From Deltaproteobacteria bacterium (GTDB lineage Bacteria > Desulfobacterota > Desulfovibrionia > Desulfovibrionales > Desulfovibrionaceae): a stretch of DNA of 5,467 bases. The stretch's first letter is position 1. Each line of letters starts with the position of its first letter. The notes under the pieces were generated by a model. The model was not told the DNA's origin and made no database searches. It saw nothing but the letters and a program-made list of their open reading frames with translations. The stretch is from the NCBI GenBank assembly GCA_025350085.1, contig JANXYI010000199.1, positions 1-5,467 of the forward strand. The letters run 5' to 3'. Positions 1 to 4,287 of this stretch are shown piece after piece. The position numbers were made by a program, and so were the translations under genes.

Positions 1-1
1 C

Positions 2-925
2 GAAATTGCCCAGCTGTTCAAGACCGTGGCGGAGGTCTTCACCCTGGCCAGCCAGAACAAGGGGCTGGAGTTGACCTTCAACATCGACCCGAGCGTGCCG
101 CCCCTGCTCGTCAGCGACGAGGCGCGCATCCGGCAGGTCCTCTTCAACCTTGTCGGCAACGCCATCAAGTTTACTCCTTCCGGTTTCGTGCGGGTGGACG
201 CCTGGGCGCACCCCTCCAGAAGATTCCCGGACAAGACCAGGATGTACATCTCCGTCAGCGACACCGGCATCGGCATCCCGGACGACAAGCAGGCGCATGT
301 TTTCGAGCGGTTCACACAGACGGACACCTCCTACCACCGGCAGTATGAAGGCGCTGGGCTCGGTCTCGCCATTGTGAAGCGCATCGTCGAGCTCATGGGC
401 GGGAACATCACTGTGGACAGCGAGGAAGGCGTGGGCACGACGGTTTTCCTGCATCTGCTTCTTGACAATGCCGCACAGACAGCGCCCGGCGATGACAAGA
501 AACCGGACTTCGTCAACACGCCCCTGAAGTCATTGAGGATACTGCTTGTTGATGACGACCCCATCGGCCTGATGAGTTTACAGGTTATGCTCAAGCGCAT
601 GGGGCATGAGGTCGTCACAGCCAACAACGGAAAGGACGCGCTGGCCTGTTTGCAGATAATCGAACCCGACGTCATCCTCATGGACGTGCAGATGCCGGAG
701 ATGGACGGGGTTGAAGCCACACGTCTTGTCAGATCCATGACTGAGCTCGGGGACAAGCGGAACACTACCATCATCGCCCTGACCGCCTATGCCCTGGATG
801 GGGATCGCGAGAAGTTCGTTGACGCGGGAATGGATGATTATGTGGGCAAGCCCGTGCGGTTGGAGCAGCTCAAGGCCGCGCTCGAGCGGGTGGGAGAGAA
901 GAGGGGCAGGCGGGACGCCCAGTAG
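2..925 (+). CDS. Hybrid sensor histidine kinase, C-terminal part (HATPase_c plus receiver domain), 5'-truncated by window edge
   Basis: The frame is open from the first base, so this is the last 307 residues of a longer protein; the GTG at 26 is internal. Counting from the codon at 2, residues about 10-154 form a GHKL ATPase domain: N-box NLVGNAIKF (49-57), G1 box DTGIGIP (87-93), F-box FERFTQTD (101-108) and G2 box GAGLGLAI (117-124). A short linker leads to a receiver domain at about 178-296 with the acidic cluster DDD (184-186), phosphoacceptor Asp228 in LMDVQMPEMDG, Thr261 in ALTA and Lys283 in VGKP. All residues needed for ATP binding and phosphotransfer are visible, so this part looks functional. 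In the family, the kinase autophosphorylates a His upstream (outside the window) and passes phosphate to its own receiver. The input domain and output partner cannot be seen. No downstream gene is co-transcribed: about 130 non-coding bases and a tRNA remnant follow. Confidence 0.95.
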   Translation, partial: EIAQLFKTVAEVFTLASQNKGLELTFNIDPSVPPLLVSDEARIRQVLFNLVGNAIKFTPSGFVRVDAWAHPSRRFPDKTRMYISVSDTGIGIPDDKQAHVFERFTQTDTSYHRQYEGAGLGLAIVKRIVELMGGNITVDSEEGVGTTVFLHLLLDNAAQTAPGDDKKPDFVNTPLKSLRILLVDDDPIGLMSLQVMLKRMGHEVVTANNGKDALACLQIIEPDVILMDVQMPEMDGVEATRLVRSMTELGDKRNTTIIALTAYALDGDREKFVDAGMDDYVGKPVRLEQLKAALERVGEKRGRRDAQ

Positions 926-936
926 CCCGGCGTGGC

Positions 937-972
937 GTTCCGCCCTTCATTCCGCCCCTGGGGAGGCGGAAC
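937..972 (+). repeat. Inverted repeat/hairpin just after the histidine kinase stop
   Basis: GTTCCGCC (937-944) is matched perfectly in inverted orientation by GGCGGAAC (965-972). A nested second copy, TTCCGCC (950-956), can pair with GGCGGAA (965-971) around an 8-nt loop. The hairpin starts 12 bases after the kinase stop, where a terminator would be expected, but no T-run follows. It may be a Rho-dependent or transcript-stabilising hairpin, or part of the TTCCGCC repeat cluster seen further right. The function is inferred. Confidence 0.5.
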
Positions 973-1059
973 GAATTGCCACCAATGACGGCTAGTGCCC
1001 CGAGTGTCCAAAGGACGTTTATCAGACAATATTTCAGGGTGTTGCAGAGAATACTTCAT

Positions 1060-1125
1060 TCCGCCTGCTAAGCGGGTATGGGCCTTAAAAGTCCATCGAG
1101 GGTTCGAATCCCTCCCTCTCCGCCA
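1060..1125 (+). tRNA. tRNA-Ser(GCU), 5'-truncated remnant (anticodon stem to CCA)
   Basis: Four elements fold as expected for a class II tRNA-Ser. The anticodon stem 1060-1064/1072-1076 (five pairs, one T-G) carries loop CTGCTAA with anticodon GCT at 1067-1069. The long variable arm pairs 1079-1083 with 1091-1095. The T-arm GAGGG/CCCTC (1098-1102/1110-1114) carries loop TTCGAAT. The acceptor 3' strand CCTCTCC (1115-1121) is followed by discriminator G and an encoded CCA. The matching 5' acceptor strand (GGAGAGG expected) and a D-arm are absent from the 30-60 bases upstream, where the sequence is unrelated. This is therefore a 3' fragment, as left when an element integrates within a tRNA gene, and should not give a working tRNA. 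The break lies at or just before the anticodon stem. Confidence 0.85.
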
Positions 1126-1135
1126 GAATGAATGT

Positions 1136-1164
1136 CCCGGTCCCTGCAAGGGGGCCGGGATTTT
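1136..1164 (+). terminator. Intrinsic terminator behind tRNA-Ser remnant (copy 1)
   Basis: A 9-bp stem CCCGGTCCC (1136-1144) pairs with GGGGCCGGG (1151-1159), including one T-G pair, around loop TGCAAG. It is followed by A and TTTT. It lies 10 bases after the CCA of the tRNA remnant, so it is probably the native terminator of the tRNA-Ser gene. Two relatives with the same 9-bp stem and 6-nt loop geometry occur at 3356 and 4016. Confidence 0.8.
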
Positions 1165-1201
1165 CCGTTTCCGGGGTTCACTTCCGCCCGCACGTTCCGC
1201 C
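1151..1201 (+). repeat. 51-bp perfect direct repeat, left copy
   Basis: These 51 bases are identical to 3371-3421, an offset of exactly 2220 bp. The repeat starts in the 3' arm of terminator copy 1 and runs through the T-run and the following non-coding sequence, which contains TTCACTTCCGCC and CGTTCCGCC. The two copies diverge at 1202/3422. The repeat bounds the segment carrying the caspase gene. Confidence 0.9.
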
Positions 1202-1241
1202 CTTCGTATCTCGAAGATTATTCTGAAATATCTTGCCGTTG

Positions 1242-1295
1242 TCTTGGCAGTTAGATTGACCTTACAGCCCAATGGCTTGTATGGTGTTGCCAAGA
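1242..1295. repeat. 8-bp inverted repeat flanking the predicted caspase promoter
   Basis: TCTTGGCA (1242-1249) and TGCCAAGA (1288-1295) are perfect reverse complements, 46 bp apart centre to centre. They enclose both predicted promoter hexamers. This could be a pair of operator half-sites, but an 8-bp inverted match in about 150 bp has an appreciable chance of arising by accident. Confidence 0.35.
1256..1285 (+). promoter_or_regulatory. Candidate sigma-70 promoter for the caspase gene
   Basis: TTGACC (1256-1261, five of six matches to the -35 consensus) is followed after 18 bases by TATGGT (1280-1285, four of six matches to the -10 consensus). Transcription would begin near 1292, giving a leader of about 65 bases. 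The terminator at 1136-1164 isolates this gene from upstream transcription, so an own promoter is expected here. Confidence 0.5.
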
Positions 1296-1348
1296 ATGCC
1301 GTGGCGCACCCTATTGAGGTTACTCTAGTCCCTTGGGAGTGTTCCAGT

Positions 1349-1353
1349 GAGGA
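1349..1353 (+). promoter_or_regulatory. Ribosome binding site deciding the ATG start at 1359
   Basis: GAGGA lies five bases before ATG 1359. The longer in-frame option, GTG at 1347, overlaps this site and has no purine-rich sequence at the right distance upstream. This favours the ATG, which also puts the signal peptide exactly at the N-terminus. Confidence 0.65.
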
Positions 1354-1358
1354 ATCAT

Positions 1359-3194
1359 ATGCGTCGAACGGCTTACTCCGCCATCATCGCCTGTTTACTC
1401 CTACTGGGGGCTGGCCCAGCTCATGCTGAGCGCAGGGTTGCCTTGGTCATTGGGAACGGTGCCTACCCTTCTGCTCCTCTTAAAAATCCCGTTAACGATG
1501 CCAGGGACATGGCCGCAGCCCTTCAGCGGTTAGGCTTTGAAGTGGTGCTGCTAACTAATGCAAATCAGCAACAGATGGATTCCTCTGTCCGCGAGTTCGG
1601 GCTCAAGCTACGCCAGGGGGGTGCTGGGCTGTTCTACTACGCTGGCCATGGCCTTCAGGTTGGTGGTGAGAACTACCTGGTACCAGTCAATGCCAACATA
1701 CAGACCGAAAGTGACGTTCGTTTTACTTGCCTGCCCGCTGGGATGGTCTTGGGCAAGATGGAAGACGCCAGGAATGATCTAAACATCATCATCTTAGATG
1801 CTTGCAGGAACAACCCTTTCGCCCGCAGTTTCCGCTCCGCCGAGCTGGGCTTGGCCAAGATGGACGCACCAACGGGCTCGCTCATTTCCTATGCCACTGC
1901 TCCAGGCTCTGTGGCCTCCGACGGCGCAGGGAGGAACGGGCTGTTCACGCAGTACCTCCTCACGAACATGGCCACCCCGGGCCTGCCCATCACCGAGGTC
2001 TTCATGCGCGTGCGCCAGAGCGTGGTGGCGGAGACCAAGCGCAAGCAAGTGCCCTGGGAGGCCTCAAGCCTCATCGGGCAATTCTATTTCTCGTCACCGG
2101 CTGAAGTCGTTGCCTCGGGCCAGCACGTAGTCTTGTCACCACCGATGTCGCCCCCGCCTCAGCTTAGACTGGACCCTAAGGCTGAGAAGAAACGCTTGGC
2201 CGAGGACGCCGCACAGCTTAAGCGCGAGAAGTTGGAACTGGCTGAGTTGCAGACCTTGCAAGCGGAGAAAGACCGGTTGGAGGCCGAGCATCAGAAGGTC
2301 GTGCAGGGCAAGTTGTTGGCCATGGGTGGCAAACCTCCGCAGAAGCCGAACACCGCAACGGCAGTACCGGTGGTCAACCACGCCGCGCAGTTCGCCCAAC
2401 TCGCCCGTGCTGGGCAGCTCAAGGCGCGTGGCTACTTCGAGCACGCTGTGCAGTCCAACCCCGACGACGCTGATGCCCGGGCCGGGCTGGCCATCGCCCT
2501 GGTGTTTTCCGGGCGTGAGGCCGACGCCAAGTACCAGCTCCAGCGCTTGAATGAATCCGGTACGCAGTCACCGGGCGTGCGTCTTGCCAAGGGTCTGCTG
2601 CTTGGGCTGGAGGGCAACACCGACGCTGCGTACCAGTTCAACCGGGCTCAGGAGGAAGGCGCGGATCGGGCGCTGTTACTGTTATGCCAGATTACGGCTG
2701 CGGCCAAGAATAACGATTACAAGAAAGGGCAGAGCTATTTGAGCGAGTATGCTGCTCAAGTGTCCGAACTAGAGCGCGCTGAGAATGTTGCAGGGCTGGC
2801 AAAAAGTCTTGATGTTGAGCGTGCAATGGTGGGCAAGTTTCTTCTGGATGAGGGGTCCAAAACCAGCTCCACTTGGAACTTGGTCTTGGACATCTATCGT
2901 CAGGGTTCGACGTTGGTTGGTTCCGGCACACTATCTGCGGGCAAGGTGCGGGCCTTTGATTTCAAGTTTACAGATAGCACGCTCACATTTTCGCTGGAGG
3001 TTGAGAGGAGCAAATGGCTCACAAATAGCTCATTCTACTGGCGAATGGTGTTGGATGCCTCCAGGGGGCTGAATTCCATGCAGGTGTTGAGCGTGGAGGT
3101 CGATCTCTCCAAGAATGGGGAATGGAAACCAGCAGGTGACTGGTTCGGCTCTGGGCCTCGCTTACTTGTGCGTCAATCGCCCGTAGTTAAATAA
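1359..3194 (+). CDS. Exported caspase-like cysteine peptidase (peptidase C14 family) with coiled-coil, TPR-like and unknown C-terminal regions
   Basis: The 611-residue protein begins with a signal peptide (MRR, hydrophobic core, GPAHA cut near residue 23), so it should act outside the cytoplasm. Cys12 loosely fits a lipobox but sits too early in the hydrophobic core. Residues about 24-248 are a caspase fold: first strand VALVIGNGAY (27-36), catalytic His97 in YYAGHG, catalytic Cys149 in LDACRNNPF, then ATAPG (179-183) and DGAGRNGLFT (188-197), typical of bacterial caspase-like proteins. Both catalytic residues are present, so activity is expected; the family usually cleaves after Arg or Lys. 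A proline-rich linker, a charged coiled-coil (about 270-316) and a helical TPR-like region (about 340-466) follow. The last 110 residues look beta-rich and I do not recognise them. Parts of the gene use AT-richer codons than the flanking kinases, suggesting transfer. It is monocistronic between two terminators. Substrate and role are unknown. Confidence 0.9.
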   Translation: MRRTAYSAIIACLLLLGAGPAHAERRVALVIGNGAYPSAPLKNPVNDARDMAAALQRLGFEVVLLTNANQQQMDSSVREFGLKLRQGGAGLFYYAGHGLQVGGENYLVPVNANIQTESDVRFTCLPAGMVLGKMEDARNDLNIIILDACRNNPFARSFRSAELGLAKMDAPTGSLISYATAPGSVASDGAGRNGLFTQYLLTNMATPGLPITEVFMRVRQSVVAETKRKQVPWEASSLIGQFYFSSPAEVVASGQHVVLSPPMSPPPQLRLDPKAEKKRLAEDAAQLKREKLELAELQTLQAEKDRLEAEHQKVVQGKLLAMGGKPPQKPNTATAVPVVNHAAQFAQLARAGQLKARGYFEHAVQSNPDDADARAGLAIALVFSGREADAKYQLQRLNESGTQSPGVRLAKGLLLGLEGNTDAAYQFNRAQEEGADRALLLLCQITAAAKNNDYKKGQSYLSEYAAQVSELERAENVAGLAKSLDVERAMVGKFLLDEGSKTSSTWNLVLDIYRQGSTLVGSGTLSAGKVRAFDFKFTDSTLTFSLEVERSKWLTNSSFYWRMVLDASRGLNSMQVLSVEVDLSKNGEWKPAGDWFGSGPRLLVRQSPVVK

Positions 3195-3308
3195 TTTCCC
3201 CCCGTAGTCTTTTCACCACTTCAGCTTTCGCGCCAGGGATTGACCGAGCAGATTGAGCAGGCCCAAAGCCAGCGCACGCTTATGGAGAAGATGGATAGTG
3301 GCGGTTAA
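3195..3308 (+). pseudogene. Open stretch in frame after the caspase stop, possible gene tail remnant
   Basis: Reading on from the caspase stop in the same frame gives 37 codons before TAA at 3306. The end reads LTEQIEQAQSQRTLMEKMDS, a polar helix-like segment with plausible codon use. It has no start codon with a ribosome binding site of its own. It could be the former C-terminus of the caspase gene, cut off by a new stop, or the tail of another gene left by recombination. It could also be chance, as a 37-codon open frame is not rare in this composition. Confidence 0.3.
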
Positions 3309-3334
3309 AGCATGACGCGGCTGATCTGCACTTT

Positions 3335-3344
3335 CTCTCCGCCA
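3335..3344 (+). repeat. tRNA-Ser 3' acceptor end, short copy (copy 2)
   Basis: CTCTCCGCCA is identical to the last ten bases of the tRNA-Ser remnant (1116-1125, from within the acceptor strand to CCA). It would mean little alone, but the same type of terminator follows 11 bases later, as after copy 1 (10 bases) and copy 3 (11 bases). I read it as a residual attachment-site end. Confidence 0.55.
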
Positions 3345-3355
3345 CGACGGTATTT

Positions 3356-3384
3356 CCCGGCCTCAGCAATGGGGCCGGGATTTT
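3356..3384 (+). terminator. Intrinsic terminator, copy 2
   Basis: The stem CCCGGCCTC (3356-3364) pairs with GGGGCCGGG (3371-3379) in nine pairs, one of them T-G, around AGCAAT; A and TTTT follow. Its 3' arm is identical to copy 1. The 5' arm and loop differ (CCTC and AGCAAT against TCCC and TGCAAG) yet pairing is kept, which suggests selection for the hairpin. It ends transcription from the caspase gene. Confidence 0.75.
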
Positions 3385-3421
3385 CCGTTTCCGGGGTTCA
3401 CTTCCGCCCGCACGTTCCGCC
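3371..3421 (+). repeat. 51-bp perfect direct repeat, right copy
   Basis: Identical to 1151-1201. It covers the 3' arm and T-run of terminator copy 2 and the following TTCACTTCCGCC and CGTTCCGCC sequence. It marks the left end of the segment carrying the small cysteine-rich protein, as its partner marks the left end of the caspase segment. Confidence 0.9.
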
Positions 3422-3606
3422 TTTTTCGTCTCGGAAGGCTACTGCTGGCTTTAAAAACAAATTCAGAATTTCCTTGCGTGGGATCAGCCATTGATGCCCT
3501 GCTGGACATCATCAATGAAACATGCTTTGTGGGAGTTGTGCATGGGCATCCAGCCGCCACCAAGCGGGTGAAGTGGGCAGGGGTGTTCATCTGGCATGAA
3601 TTGTAA
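3421..3606 (+). pseudogene. Unrecognised gene fragment without a start (C-terminal remnant)
   Basis: One frame is open up to the TAA at 3604-3606 and has protein-like composition, ending TKRVKWAGVFIWHEL. The segment from about 3487 (AIDALLDIINETCF and onward) uses codons like a real gene of this genome. No ATG occurs upstream in frame; the only nearby option is GTG 3478, without a convincing ribosome binding site, and further upstream the frame runs into the 51-bp repeat and terminator. I therefore read it as the C-terminal end of a gene whose 5' part was lost at the repeat junction. I do not recognise the family. A chance open frame or a very short GTG-started gene of 42 codons are alternatives. 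Confidence 0.35.
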
Positions 3607-3684
3607 ACAAAACAGTCAGATGTGCAACAAATGGCTGTGGTGTCATACGGGTAGATCACTCACGTTAGGCTGACTCTCTGTGAA

Positions 3685-3694
3685 CTTTTAAAAG
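3685..3694. repeat. 10-bp palindrome just upstream of the ribosome binding site of the small secreted protein
   Basis: CTTTTAAAAG is a perfect palindrome ending three bases before the AGGAGGG ribosome binding site of the gene at 3711. It may be an AT-rich operator or -10-like element. I found no convincing -35/-10 pair in 3607-3700, so the promoter of this gene remains unassigned. Confidence 0.25.
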
Positions 3695-3697
3695 ATC

Positions 3698-3704
3698 AGG
3701 AGGG
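3698..3704 (+). promoter_or_regulatory. Strong ribosome binding site for the small secreted protein
   Basis: AGGAGGG, a near-perfect Shine-Dalgarno sequence, lies six bases before ATG 3711. It is the strongest in the window and supports this short frame as a translated gene. Confidence 0.85.
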
Positions 3705-3710
3705 AAGAAA

Positions 3711-3968
3711 ATGAAAATCTTGCTGCTTTTGATTTCGTTGTTGCTGTTCAGTGCCAATGCATTCGCTGCGGATGCAGCTGCAGATGCAGCGAACAAGGCG
3801 AAATTTGAAAAAGAATGTGCCGCGATGATTGCTCCGGGTGGCCCCTGCGCCGACGTAAAAGCTGGTGGTGGCGGAAGAAGAGGCTGCGTAGCCAAACCGG
3901 AGAATATCGAGAAGGCCGCTCCCGCGTGCAAACAGGTCATTGAGGAATGGAAGGCACTGCCGAAGTAA
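3711..3968 (+). CDS. Small secreted four-cysteine protein, resembling the cysteine-rich repeat (GLG1-type) family
   Basis: The 85-residue product has a clear signal peptide: MK, a leucine-rich core and SANAFA, cut near residue 19. The mature part of about 66 residues has four cysteines (Cys36, Cys46, Cys59, Cys73), probably two disulfides in the periplasm. The segment PCADVKAGGGGRRGC with a later PACKQVI resembles one unit of the cysteine-rich repeat family related to GLG1 (Cys-DVK-GGGR-Cys spacing then ACK). Small bacterial exported members exist, but their function is not established. The rest is alanine- and lysine-rich and probably helical. A strong ribosome binding site supports the start. 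The gene stands alone, followed 21 bases later by tRNA-Ser tail copy 3 and a terminator. The family call is from motif memory; the gene itself is well supported. Confidence 0.85.
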   Translation: MKILLLLISLLLFSANAFAADAAADAANKAKFEKECAAMIAPGGPCADVKAGGGGRRGCVAKPENIEKAAPACKQVIEEWKALPK

Positions 3969-3989
3969 GAACTGGGGTCGCGTCGCCGG

Positions 3990-4008
3990 CCTCCCTCTCC
4001 GCCAGAAT
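3990..4008 (+). repeat. tRNA-Ser 3' end, 19-bp copy (copy 3)
   Basis: These 19 bases are identical to 1111-1129: the end of the T-arm, the acceptor 3' strand, discriminator G, CCA and four bases beyond. The preceding bases (3979-3989) no longer form a T-arm, so the tRNA identity stops here. It may be the original chromosomal 3' end of the tRNA-Ser gene or a further attachment-site copy. Confidence 0.8.
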
Positions 4009-4015
4009 TGTCCTT

Positions 4016-4045
4016 CCCGGTCCCTGCAAGGGGGCCGGGTTTTTT
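4016..4045 (+). terminator. Intrinsic terminator, copy 3
   Basis: The 24-base hairpin (CCCGGTCCC, TGCAAG, GGGGCCGGG) is identical to copy 1 and is followed by six T residues, making it the most canonical of the three. It lies 11 bases after CCA copy 3 and ends transcription of the small secreted protein gene. After a shared CGTTTCCGGGG, the downstream sequence differs from copies 1 and 2. Confidence 0.85.
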
Positions 4046-4287
4046 CGTTTCCGGGGGCAGCGAGGCCGCGCGCGTTTTGGGCAGCGGGCGCGAGCCTGCG
4101 GAAGATCATTAACCGCTTGGGCAGGACCCCGGGCCCAGGGGGGGCGCGGCTCAGGTGAAAGAGACCAGATTATGCTTCCATAAGGCTGGCCTTTGGGGTA
4201 TACGTAGTATGTCCTGGAAAGGCTTCGTGATGTGATGCGGCGCAGGGTTGGGGCCAGGCCCTTGCTTCTGAAAAGGTTCTGCGGACA
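4046..4287. other. Intergenic region, no gene seen
   Basis: The first 110 bases are very GC-rich with no usable start or protein-like frame. The second half is more AT-rich and holds a weak promoter-like pair for the downstream sensor gene: TTCCAT (4176-4181), 17 bases, TATACG (4199-4204). The latter overlaps a small dyad, ATAC-GTA-GTAT. I would not rely on either without expression data. Confidence 0.4.

Noticed and set aside
995..1016. Possible displaced D-arm of the tRNA-Ser (GTGCCCCGAGTG followed by GTCCAAAGGAC), separated by about 40 bases from the anticodon stem
   Set aside because: The resemblance to a tRNA-Ser D-arm is partial, the preceding 7 bases do not pair with the acceptor 3' strand, and bacterial tRNAs are not known to carry an insert at this position.
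838..1293. Minus-strand frame across the tRNA remnant, containing an RGRDSNPRW-type sequence
   Set aside because: This peptide is the well-known artefact of translating a tRNA T-arm and acceptor end on the opposite strand; the frame also overlaps the kinase end and the caspase promoter.
995..1429. Plus-strand 144-codon frame across the tRNA remnant and terminator
   Set aside because: It reads through tRNA and terminator sequence and overlaps the caspase signal peptide in another frame, with no ribosome binding site.
3312..3494. 60-codon plus-strand frame over terminator copy 2
   Set aside because: It translates the tRNA tail, hairpin and 51-bp repeat; there is no ribosome binding site and no protein-like segment.
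1060..4045. CRISPR array or integron cassette array
   Set aside because: There are only three imperfect tail copies with gene-sized, unequal spacing, no short regular spacers, no attC-like folded sites other than the terminators, and no cas or integrase gene in the window.
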